A stretch of 5,854 nt of DNA, taken from the NCBI GenBank assembly GCA_021773655.1, contig JAJFJX010000344.1, positions 1-5,854 on the forward strand, read 5' to 3'. Below are positions 1 through 5,168 of the stretch, piece by piece (position 1 is the first letter of the stretch; every line of letters begins with the position of its first letter). The DNA is from Panacagrimonas sp. (GTDB taxonomy: Bacteria > Pseudomonadota > Gammaproteobacteria > Nevskiales > Nevskiaceae). The notes under the pieces are model-generated. The model saw only the letters and a list, made by a program, of their open reading frames with translations, was not told the DNA's origin and searched no databases. Both the position numbers and the translations under genes were made by a program.

Positions 1-204
1 CTGGATCGTCACCGGCGTGGTGGTTGTGGTCCCGTGCAGCACCATGCCCAGGGAATCCCCGATCAACACCAGGTCGACGCCGGCGCGATCCTCGATTCCC
101 GCGAAACTGGCGTCGTAGCAGGTCAGGCAGGCGATCTTCTCGCCGACCTGCCGCATGCGGCGAAGTTCTGTGATCTGCACCCGATTGGCGACGGTGTCAT
201 TCAT
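1..204 (-). CDS. panB: 3-methyl-2-oxobutanoate hydroxymethyltransferase (ketopantoate hydroxymethyltransferase), N-terminal part
   Basis: PanB transfers a hydroxymethyl group from 5,10-methylene-tetrahydrofolate to 2-oxoisovalerate to make ketopantoate, the first committed step of pantothenate and coenzyme A synthesis. It is a cytosolic, Mg-dependent TIM-barrel enzyme. Only the first 68 codons are present; the frame is open through the left edge. The recognisable blocks are ITELRRMRQVGEKIACLTCYDASFA (written here as ITELRRMR, then GEKIACLTCYDASFA, residues 11-35) and AGVDLVLIGDSLGMVLHG (residues 41-58). In the family the Asp of the DSLG block (D50 here) binds the metal. I chose the ATG at 202-204 because the family similarity begins about ten residues in; there is no good Shine-Dalgarno site before it. 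A TATAGT box sits 35-40 bp upstream on the same strand. It lies 148 bp after folK, in the usual pcnB-folK-panB order. Identification is confident from the motifs. Confidence 0.93.
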   Translation of the reverse strand, partial: MNDTVANRVQITELRRMRQVGEKIACLTCYDASFAGIEDRAGVDLVLIGDSLGMVLHGTTTTTPVTIQ

Positions 205-238
205 GATTCGAACACGGATGATGATGAGAAACGGCGCG

Positions 239-244
239 ACTATA
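239..244 (-). promoter_or_regulatory. possible -10 box upstream of panB
   Basis: On the minus strand TATAGT (5 of 6 matches to TATAAT) lies in the folK-panB spacer, about 35 bp before the panB ATG. No hexamer resembling TTGACA is found 15-18 bp upstream of it, so this may be a weak internal promoter or chance. Confidence 0.2.
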
Positions 245-313
245 TCAAGGCACTGCAGCGCCGCTGCCGCTTCGGTGCGCAGCCATCGCGGTGTCGGCAC
301 CGGAATGCCTTTC

Positions 314-350
314 GATGCCGATGCCGATGCAGGCGGGTGATGCAGGCGGG
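314..350. repeat. short tandem repeats after folK
   Basis: GATGCC occurs at 314-319 and 320-325 and continues as GATGCA at 326-331. The 12-mer GATGCAGGCGGG is then present at 326-337 and again at 339-350, one base apart. The pattern is exact; its function is unknown, and slippage is the simplest origin. Confidence 0.7.
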
Positions 351-352
351 CG

Positions 353-859
353 TCACGCACCGTGACCGTCGTCGGTATCGATCCAGTGCTGAAGACCGTC
401 GCGGTGCGCCGCCGCCAACGTGTCGATGGCCCCGACGCCGGGGATGAAAAGTCCAGGCTCGACCTGCGCCAGTGGCACCAGCACGAATCCGCGGTCCGCG
501 AGGCCGGGATGCGGCAGGTTGAGCCCCGGCAGATCACAGGCCACGCCCGGCACGTGCAGCAGGTCCAGGTCCAGCGCGCGCGGCCCCCAGCGCTCGCCGC
601 CACCACGGACACGCCCGGCGGCACGTTCGATTCCGATCATGGCCGCCAGCAGTTGCGGTGCCGCCATTGCAGTCAGCACCCGGCACACCGCGTTGCAGTA
701 GTCCGGCTGGTCGGTCGGCCCCATCGGCGGCGACCGGAACAGGTCGGAAACCCGCTGCACCCGGGTGCTTTCCAGCGCATCGAGTGCCCGCAGCGCCGCG
801 CGCAGTTGCTGCGCCGGCCGCCCCAGGTTGGCACCGAGCCCGATGTACGCGATGTGCAT
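353..859 (-). CDS. folK: 2-amino-4-hydroxy-6-hydroxymethyldihydropteridine pyrophosphokinase (HPPK)
   Basis: FolK transfers pyrophosphate from ATP to 6-hydroxymethyl-7,8-dihydropterin, giving the substrate for dihydropteroate synthase in folate synthesis. It is a small cytosolic enzyme. The predicted protein has 168 residues, close to the roughly 160 of well-known members. The N-terminal strand is AYIGLGANLG (residues 4-13), followed by SDLFRSPPMGPTDQPDYCNAV (S39-V58), which includes the family's substrate-binding region. The HPPK signature RWGPRALDLDLL spans residues 90-101, with the two Mg-binding Asp at 97 and 99. I chose the ATG at 857-859: it gives the usual short N terminus directly before the first strand and has AGGA four bases upstream (864-867). 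A TTG at 890-892 would add eleven residues without similarity to the family. The gene lies 191 bp after pcnB and 148 bp before panB on the same strand. The C-terminal residues after the last strand are acidic and glycine-rich and of no known role. Confidence 0.96.
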   Translation of the reverse strand: MHIAYIGLGANLGRPAQQLRAALRALDALESTRVQRVSDLFRSPPMGPTDQPDYCNAVCRVLTAMAAPQLLAAMIGIERAAGRVRGGGERWGPRALDLDLLHVPGVACDLPGLNLPHPGLADRGFVLVPLAQVEPGLFIPGVGAIDTLAAAHRDGLQHWIDTDDGHGA

Positions 860-957
860 GTAGTCCTGGTCGGCGCTGGGATGGTGCTGCAAGCTGGCTC
901 GAACGGATTCGCGGTGTTCTATCTTGCGCCTGGCCGCGCTGAGCCTCCTCGCCCTGG

Positions 958-978
958 GCCCACTATCGAGCCCACTAT
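958..978. repeat. 12-bp-period direct repeat between pcnB and folK
   Basis: GCCCACTAT occurs at 958-966 and 970-978, separated by CGA. On the minus strand each copy reads ATAGTGGGC, so each carries an ATAGT similar to part of a -10 box. The repeat is exact; a role as operator or promoter is only a possibility. Confidence 0.65.
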
Positions 979-1001
979 GACGCGTCGGCGCGACTTGCCA
1001 G
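974..1001 (-). promoter_or_regulatory. possible promoter for folK-panB
   Basis: On the minus strand CTGGCA (996-1001, 4 of 6 matches to TTGACA) is followed after 16 bp by CATAGT (974-979, 4 of 6 matches to TATAAT). It lies about 115 bp before the folK ATG. The matches are weak, so transcription could equally continue from pcnB. Confidence 0.2.
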
Positions 1002-1050
1002 ACACAGAAAGCCGCTTGCGAACGAGGTCCTCGAAGAGTGCAGCACCAAA

Positions 1051-2433
1051 CTAGCCAGCCGGGGCGGCTTCACCGCTGGTGCGCCGTCCGCCGCGCCGAC
1101 GGCGACGCTTTCGGCGGGCCGGAACGCCTTCGGGCGAAACCTCGTCGCCCGGCTCTCCGTCTTCATCGTCCGGGGACGCGGTGGCGGTGACCGGCGGCAG
1201 TTCGTCCTGTTGCTGGGCCCGGGTCCACCAGTCGGCCAGCTCTTCCAGCACGGCGTCGGCGCCAACGCGGGCACGCAGCAACAGGAAATCGTAGGCGGCG
1301 CGAAAGCGCGGGTGGGTCATCAGCCTTCGCGCGCGCGCAGGCGTGCGCTGGGTCAACCGCAGCTGCATCGCCCAGATTTCCCGCATCGGCATCGAGAAGC
1401 GCTTGGGAATCGCCACGCGCGCGCAGGCCCTGGCGATGACCTCTTCGGCCGCCTGCTCCATGGCAAGTGACTCGGCGTGGCCCTCGCTCGCTCGCAACTG
1501 ACGCACGCGGCGCTGAACCGGAGGCCACAGCAGCGCGGCATACAGGAAGGCCGGGCTGACCGGCTGATCCTGGGCGATGCGGTCGGCCGAGTTGCCCAGA
1601 GCCAGGTTCAGGAACGCCAGATGGCGCTCGTCTCCGAGCATCTCGTCGGTGGCGGGAAACAGCTGCCGGAACAGGCCGTAGACCCGCAGGCCGTAGAGAT
1701 TGTCGACCCCCTCACGGCACATCAGCACCTTGAGCACCTCGTCGAACAGGCGCGCGGCCGGGATCTCGGCCAGCAGGGGCGCAAGCTTGCTGATCGGCGC
1801 GGCGGTGCCGGGTTCCAGGCGGAAGTGCAGCTTGTTGGCGATGCGAACCGCACGCAGCATGCGCACCGGATCCTCGCGGTAGCGCAGCTCGGGGTCGCCA
1901 ATCAGGCGCAGGGTGCCGGTCTTGAGGTCGTCGACGCCGCCGCAGTAATCGATGATCGAATAGTCGCGGATGTCGTAGTACAGGGCGTTGACGGTGAAAT
2001 CGCGGCGAAAGGCGTCTTCCTCCAGCGAGCCGTAGTCGTTGTCCACCAGCACGCGGCCGGTTTCGTCGCGCGCATGCATGTCGGTGATTGCGCCACGGAA
2101 CGTGGTGACTTCCAGCACCTCGTGACCAAAGCGGACATGGCAGATCACGAAACGCCGGCCGACCAGGCGGCAGGACCGGAAGAGCTTCTTGACCTGCTCC
2201 GGATGGGCGTCGGTGGCGATGTCGAAGTCCTTGGGCGTCAGACCTGCCAACAGATCGCGGACGCCGCCACCGACCATATAGGCCTGGTAGCCGCCATCCT
2301 TGAGCGTGTAGAGGGTCTTGAGCGTTCCCGGGGAGATCATCGATCGCGAGATCGGGTGCTCGGCGCGCGTGATGCGTCGGGGCTGTGTAATGGCGATTCG
2401 TCCTGAAGTTGAAGCCGAAGGCTCGCGCGGCAC
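1051..2433 (-). CDS. pcnB: poly(A) polymerase I
   Basis: PcnB adds 3' poly(A) tails to RNAs, marking them for decay, and belongs to the class II nucleotidyltransferases shared with CCA-adding enzymes. Numbering from the GTG at 2431-2433 gives 460 residues, near the length of known gammaproteobacterial enzymes. The nucleotidyltransferase core starts with AYMVGGGVRDLLAG (51-64) and the catalytic DxD in PKDFDIAT (D69, D71), then RSCRLVGRRF (86-95), RRDFTVNALYYD (143-154) and RYREDPVRMLRAVRIANK (184-201). The helical body includes SPAFLYAALLW (293-303), IPKRFSMPMREIW (342-354) and HPRFRAAYDFLLLRA (374-388). An acidic linker leads to a strongly basic tail (RRKRRRRRGGRR, 440-451), fitting RNA binding; such tails are known in PcnB but vary. 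These enzymes and CCA-adding enzymes are easily confused, but the whole-length pattern fits PcnB. The start is uncertain: family similarity begins near residue 20, the GTG has no ribosome binding site, and an in-frame ATT at 2389-2391 does. The gene diverges from the tRNA-Glu gene. Confidence 0.95.
   Translation of the reverse strand: MPREPSASTSGRIAITQPRRITRAEHPISRSMISPGTLKTLYTLKDGGYQAYMVGGGVRDLLAGLTPKDFDIATDAHPEQVKKLFRSCRLVGRRFVICHVRFGHEVLEVTTFRGAITDMHARDETGRVLVDNDYGSLEEDAFRRDFTVNALYYDIRDYSIIDYCGGVDDLKTGTLRLIGDPELRYREDPVRMLRAVRIANKLHFRLEPGTAAPISKLAPLLAEIPAARLFDEVLKVLMCREGVDNLYGLRVYGLFRQLFPATDEMLGDERHLAFLNLALGNSADRIAQDQPVSPAFLYAALLWPPVQRRVRQLRASEGHAESLAMEQAAEEVIARACARVAIPKRFSMPMREIWAMQLRLTQRTPARARRLMTHPRFRAAYDFLLLRARVGADAVLEELADWWTRAQQQDELPPVTATASPDDEDGEPGDEVSPEGVPARRKRRRRRGGRRTSGEAAPAG
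2389..2404 (-). promoter_or_regulatory. Shine-Dalgarno site placed for a possible AUU start of pcnB
   Basis: On the minus strand AGGA (2401-2404) lies nine bases before an in-frame ATT (2389-2391), codon 15 of the GTG-started pcnB frame. The GTG at 2431-2433 has no purine-rich site before it. Starting at the ATT would give a 446-residue protein beginning just before the conserved R-x-x-H-x-I-S-R segment. E. coli pcnB is known to start inefficiently at AUU, so the same may hold here. That last step is inference. Confidence 0.45.
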
Positions 2434-2458
2434 CGGGACAGACCGGCAACCGGCCGCG

Positions 2459-2486
2459 TTGTGGGGCGCGCGCGAACCCCTATAAT
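2459..2486 (+). promoter_or_regulatory. promoter of tRNA-Glu
   Basis: A perfect TATAAT (2481-2486) is preceded after 16 bp by TTGTGG (2459-2464, a partial match to TTGACA). Transcription would begin near 2493, about ten bases before the tRNA. The bases between the -10 box and the start (ACGCGCCC) are GC-rich, as in stable-RNA promoters under growth-rate or ppGpp control; that regulation is inferred. On the opposite strand the same AT-rich stretch reads TATTAT, which could serve pcnB. Confidence 0.65.
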
Positions 2487-2503
2487 ACGCGCCCTGTCGC
2501 CTC

Positions 2504-2579
2504 GCTCCTATCGTCTAGAGGCCTAGGACGGAGCCCTCTCAAGGCTTAAACCCGGGTTCGAATCCCGGTAGGAGCGCCA
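2504..2579 (+). tRNA. tRNA-Glu (anticodon CUC)
   Basis: The full cloverleaf can be folded by eye. The acceptor stem is GCTCCTA paired with TAGGAGC (2504-2510 with 2569-2575). The D arm is GTCT...GGAC, with a D loop nearly identical to that of E. coli tRNA-Glu. The anticodon stem is GAGCC/GGCTT (2531-2535 with 2543-2547), with a G-U closing pair at its outer end. The seven-base loop CTCTCAA puts the anticodon CTC at 2538-2540. The T arm is CCGGG-TTCGAAT-CCCGG (2552-2568), followed by discriminator G and an encoded CCA (2577-2579). It decodes GAG, the favoured Glu codon in such a GC-rich genome. It is a single tRNA with its own promoter, not part of an rRNA operon in this window. GCU-type identity rules out other amino acids with confidence. 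Confidence 0.97.
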
Positions 2580-2616
2580 TTTCGACAGCCCGGACGCCAC
2601 GATCATGGGCAATTCC

Positions 2617-2641
2617 ATCCCGGCCCGGGTCTGGCCGGGAT
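2617..2641 (+). terminator. hairpin downstream of tRNA-Glu, possible terminator
   Basis: ATCCCGGCC (2617-2625) pairs perfectly with GGCCGGGAT (2633-2641) around a 7-base loop. It lies 38 bp after the tRNA CCA end. No T tract follows, so it is not a standard intrinsic terminator; it could protect or trim the 3' end or assist factor-dependent termination. It overlaps a 12-bp palindrome CCGGGATCCCGG (2635-2646) that could form an alternative fold. Confidence 0.35.
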
Positions 2642-2761
2642 CCCGGACCCAATCGAGCCCGGCCCCCGCGGAACCAGCGCCGTGCAGCGCTCCATCACCG
2701 ACTCCGCTCCAGTGTGCGATCACCCGGCGAACCCGCGCGTTGATGCGCTGCGCACAGGGAA

Positions 2762-2786
2762 CTTCCTTCAGGGATCTTCCTTCAGG
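2762..2786. repeat. 14-bp-period direct repeat
   Basis: CTTCCTTCAGG occurs at 2762-2772 and again at 2776-2786, separated by GAT. The match is exact over 11 bases. It lies in the region without a confident gene and has no obvious role. Confidence 0.65.
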
Positions 2787-3111
2787 CGGAGCATTGGCGC
2801 GCTCGTCGGCGCCGCCGCCCCATGGAAGCACCCGGCCGGATGCAGAGGGCCCATTGGATCACCGGGGTCGGTCAGACGCTGAGTGGTGATCGTGGCCAGC
2901 GGGCTCGCCACCTGCGCGTGCTGCTGCACGCTGGCCGAGGTGAGCGCCGCCGCGAACGGGATCATGCCGGCGGCCGGTTCCAGCGGCGGCGGCGGCCCGA
3001 GCCGCACCTGATCCCGACCGACTGCCAGACCCGCACGCCGATGCCGGGCCCGAGCCATCGATGGTTCTGCGTGGAAGCTGGCCACCAGGAATTCCGGGTT
3101 AGCCTTGGGCC

Positions 3112-4905
3112 ATGGCCAATGCTCCCGAAATCCGCGGACCCGACCGCAAGCTCACCCTGCAGGAACTGGTCGAGGCGCTGCTGGAGGACCGCCTGATCGA
3201 GGTCGCACAGGCGCGCGAACTGCAGGTGCGCCTGTCCGGCTCGCACGAGCGGCCTCGCCACCCGCTCGGCCTGCTGGCACGACAGGAGTGGGCGGATCCC
3301 CGGCGTCCCGGCACGCGCCTGGGCATGGACGCGCTGCTGCAATGGCTGGCCAGCCGCCACAACATGGAGTGGGTGCGCATCGACCCGCTGGCCATCGACG
3401 TCGGCAAGGTCACCTCGGTGATGCCATATGCCTATGCCTCGCGGGTGCGCGTGCTGCCCATCAAGCTGACCCCGGCCGAGATCGTGGTCGCCACCGCCGA
3501 GCCGCTGGAACGCGAATGGGAGGCCGAACTGGCGCGCATCGTTCCGCAGACGCTCAAGCGCGTGCTGGCCAGTCCGGACGACATCGAACGCTACCTGGTG
3601 GAGTTCTACGCGCTGTCGCGTTCGGTCAAGGCCAGCCACGAGGAGCGCCGCGCGGTGGCGCCCAGCGGCATGCAGAACCTGGAACAGCTCATGGAGCTGG
3701 GCCGGCGCGGCAAGCTCACCGCGGACGATCAGCACGTGGTTGCCATCGTCGACTGGCTGCTCAGCTACGCCTTCGAGTCGCGCGCCTCGGACATCCACCT
3801 GGAGCCAAGGCGCGAAACCGGCCAGGTGCGATTCCGCATCGACGGCGTGCTGCACGAGGTCTACCAGATGCCGACGCCGGTGATGGTGGCGGTGACCAGC
3901 CGCATCAAGATTCTCGGCCGCATGGACGTGGCCGAGAAGCGCAAGCCGCAGGACGGCCGCATCAAGACCCGTTCGCCCGAGGGCAAGGAGATCGAACTGC
4001 GTGCCTCCAGCCTGCCCACCGCTTTTGGCGAGAAGCTGGTGCTGCGCATCTTCGATCCCGAAGTGCTGCTGCGCGACTTCTCCGCGCTGGGCTTCTCGGC
4101 CGAGGACGCGCAGCGCTGGAACGACATGATCCGCCAGCCGCACGGCATCATCCTGGTCACCGGCCCCACCGGCTCGGGCAAGACCACCACGCTGTACTCC
4201 AGCCTCAAGCAGCTCGCCACGCCGGAGGTCAACGTCTGCACCATCGAGGACCCCATCGAGCTGGTGGAACCGGCGTTCAACCAGATGCAGGTGCATACCG
4301 CCATCGACCTGACTTTCGCCAACGGCGTGCGCGCGCTGCTGCGGCAGGACCCGGACATCATCATGATCGGCGAGATCCGCGACCTGGAAACCGCCGACAA
4401 CGCAGTGCAGGCGGCGCTCACCGGGCATCTGGTGCTGTCCACCCTGCACACCAACGATGCGCCCAGCGCCGTCACCCGCCTGCTCGACCTGGGCGTGCCG
4501 CCCTACCTGATCAAGGCCACCGTGCTCGGCGTGGTGGCGCAGCGCCTGGTACGACGCCTGTGTCCGCACTGCAAGATGCCGGCAAGCGTCGATCCGGAAG
4601 CCTGGCTTGAGCTGGTCGGTGAAGCCGCAAACCCCGGCGCACCCGGCGAGATTCGCCAGGCCGTGGGCTGCCTGGAGTGCCGCGAGACCGGCTATCTCGG
4701 GCGTCTGGGCCTGTACGAGATCATGCCGATGAGCACCGGCCTCAAGCGCCTGATCGACCGCAACGGTGACATCGCAGACATCCGCCGCCAGGCCCTGCGC
4801 GAGGGCATGGTGCCGCTGCGCGTGGCCGGTGCGCACAAGATCGCCGCAGGACAGACCGACGCCTACGAGGTGCTCAGTTCCACGCCGGCGGTGAGCAACG
4901 ACTGA
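3112..4905 (+). CDS. GspE/PilB-family type II secretion or type IV pilus assembly ATPase
   Basis: This 597-residue protein belongs to the hexameric cytoplasmic ATPases that power type II secretion and type IV pilus assembly. An N-terminal GspE-type domain (about 15-165) precedes a linker (about 170-200). The ATPase domain begins near 205 with SYAFESRASDIHLEPRRE (218-235) and has the arginine-rich RIKILGRMDVAEKRKPQDGRI (R264-I284). It then shows Walker A GPTGSGKTT (351-359), the Asp box TIEDPIE (377-383), Walker B with DPDIIMIGEIRD (413-424) and the His box LTGHLVLSTLHTNDA (436-450). A zinc-type four-cysteine motif, CPHC (484-487) and CLEC (520-523), is typical of GspE/PilB and absent from PilT retraction ATPases. 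All key residues look intact. An in-frame TAG at 3100-3102 makes ATG 3112 the first possible start, although no good ribosome binding site precedes it. No gspF, pilC, pilin or other secretion gene is adjacent, so whether it serves a secretion system or a pilus cannot be told. A specific gene symbol is not justified. Confidence 0.93.
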   Translation: MANAPEIRGPDRKLTLQELVEALLEDRLIEVAQARELQVRLSGSHERPRHPLGLLARQEWADPRRPGTRLGMDALLQWLASRHNMEWVRIDPLAIDVGKVTSVMPYAYASRVRVLPIKLTPAEIVVATAEPLEREWEAELARIVPQTLKRVLASPDDIERYLVEFYALSRSVKASHEERRAVAPSGMQNLEQLMELGRRGKLTADDQHVVAIVDWLLSYAFESRASDIHLEPRRETGQVRFRIDGVLHEVYQMPTPVMVAVTSRIKILGRMDVAEKRKPQDGRIKTRSPEGKEIELRASSLPTAFGEKLVLRIFDPEVLLRDFSALGFSAEDAQRWNDMIRQPHGIILVTGPTGSGKTTTLYSSLKQLATPEVNVCTIEDPIELVEPAFNQMQVHTAIDLTFANGVRALLRQDPDIIMIGEIRDLETADNAVQAALTGHLVLSTLHTNDAPSAVTRLLDLGVPPYLIKATVLGVVAQRLVRRLCPHCKMPASVDPEAWLELVGEAANPGAPGEIRQAVGCLECRETGYLGRLGLYEIMPMSTGLKRLIDRNGDIADIRRQALREGMVPLRVAGAHKIAAGQTDAYEVLSSTPAVSND

Positions 4906-4945
4906 AGCATCGGCATCGAGCCGGGGGCGCCGTTACGTGGACCTC

Positions 4946-4988
4946 GGGCCCGGGCCGCCGCTCGAATGCATCCGCACCTGGGCCCGGG
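4946..4988. repeat. GGGCCCGGG direct repeat
   Basis: The 9-mer GGGCCCGGG is present at 4946-4954 and 4980-4988. Because the word is largely self-complementary, CGGGCCC (4945-4951) can also pair with GGGCCCG (4980-4986), competing with the hairpin at 4981-5008. Confidence 0.6.
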
Positions 4989-5008
4989 GCGTACCGCTCC
5001 CCTGGGCC
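4981..5008 (+). terminator. GC-rich hairpin after the ATPase gene, possible terminator
   Basis: GGCCC-GGGG (4981-4989) pairs with CCCC-T-GGGCC (4999-5008) around a nine-base loop, with one bulged T. It begins 75 bp after the ATPase stop codon. No run of T follows, so intrinsic termination is doubtful; the strong stem may instead stall polymerase or protect the 3' end. Confidence 0.35.
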
Positions 5009-5062
5009 TGTCCGCGTGCCAATCGCTGGCGACAGTCACGGGATTCGCGTTTCGCCCGGGGT

Positions 5063-5071
5063 TGCTACATT
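5063..5071 (+). promoter_or_regulatory. possible extended -10 promoter of the beta-helix protein gene
   Basis: TG-C-TACATT (5063-5071) matches an extended -10 element (TGn followed by 4 of 6 matches to TATAAT). No good -35 hexamer lies 17 bp upstream, which is common for extended -10 promoters. It would give a leader of about 90 bases before the GTG start at 5169. Confidence 0.35.
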
Positions 5072-5153
5072 GTCCCGAGCAGTTGGCCCACGCCGACGTG
5101 ATGCGTCGCGACCGGTCCGGGCACCGAGGCGTCATTCTTCATCCTCATTCATC

Positions 5154-5160
5154 AGGGAGA
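5154..5160 (+). promoter_or_regulatory. ribosome binding site that decides the GTG start at 5169
   Basis: AGGGAGA ends eight bases before GTG 5169-5171. It is the best Shine-Dalgarno match in the region, and the frame it selects opens with a textbook signal peptide, which supports the GTG over the later ATG codons at 5205, 5217 and 5223. Confidence 0.75.
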
Positions 5161-5168
5161 TTCCTGTC

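Larger units (their letters stand above)
205..352. other. folK-panB intergenic spacer with short repeats
   Basis: This 148 bp spacer separates folK from panB. Next to folK it holds three near-tandem copies of GATGCC/GATGCA and a duplicated 12-mer. Near panB it is more AT-rich and contains a TATAGT box on the minus strand. No open frame with coding character and no clear terminator hairpin is seen. Confidence 0.6.
860..1050. other. pcnB-folK intergenic spacer
   Basis: This 191 bp spacer lies between the pcnB stop and the folK ATG. In enterobacteria these two genes are tightly packed, so the gap is larger than expected. It holds the folK ribosome binding site, a 12-bp-period repeat (958-978) and a weak promoter-like pair of boxes on the minus strand. 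No convincing coding frame or terminator was seen. Confidence 0.6.
2580..3111. other. 530 bp region without a confident gene
   Basis: Between the tRNA and the gspE-type gene no recognisable protein is encoded. It holds a 9-bp hairpin (2617-2641), a 14-bp-period repeat (2762-2786) and a minus-strand frame from GTG 3085 to the stop at 2768 (105 codons; an internal ATG at 2965 would give 65). The middle of that frame (about 2850-3007) has strongly GC-rich third positions and a normal amino-acid mix, while the opposite strand is arginine-rich, so it may be a real small gene or a relic. I recognise no family in it. A possible weak GGAA site lies six bases before the GTG. No clear promoter for the downstream ATPase gene was found. 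Confidence 0.5.
4906..5168. other. spacer between the ATPase gene and the beta-helix protein gene
   Basis: The first part of this 263 bp spacer is very GC-rich, with repeated GGGCCCGGG words and hairpins that may end transcription of the ATPase gene. The second part carries an extended -10 box and a ribosome binding site for the next gene. No coding frame of its own is supported. Confidence 0.6.

Noticed and set aside
860..892. Eleven-residue N-terminal extension of FolK from TTG at 892
   Set aside because: The ATG at 859 has a Shine-Dalgarno site and matches the family start; the extension has no similarity to the family.
362..1054. Plus-strand frame of 230 codons opposite folK
   Set aside because: It is antisense to folK, Arg/His/Gln-rich and without motifs.
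1477..2406. Plus-strand frame of 309 codons opposite pcnB
   Set aside because: It is antisense to a well-supported pcnB and lacks recognisable motifs.
2504..2579. tRNA 3' end as an attachment site of an integrated element
   Set aside because: No second copy of the tRNA 3' end, integrase or phage gene is present in the window.
2523..2831. Minus-strand frame ending in YRDSNPG-like residues
   Set aside because: The RDSNPG peptide is the known artefact of translating the antisense strand of a tRNA T arm; the frame overlaps tRNA-Glu.
3105..4610. Plus-strand frame of 501 codons overlapping the ATPase gene
   Set aside because: It is a frame-shifted shadow, dominated by Arg, Gly and Ala, with no domain.
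2962..4836. Very long minus-strand frame (624 codons) opposite the ATPase gene
   Set aside because: It is antisense to a gene with complete family motifs, is rich in His, Gln, Asp and Ala as expected from reverse GC-rich codons, and shows no motif of its own.
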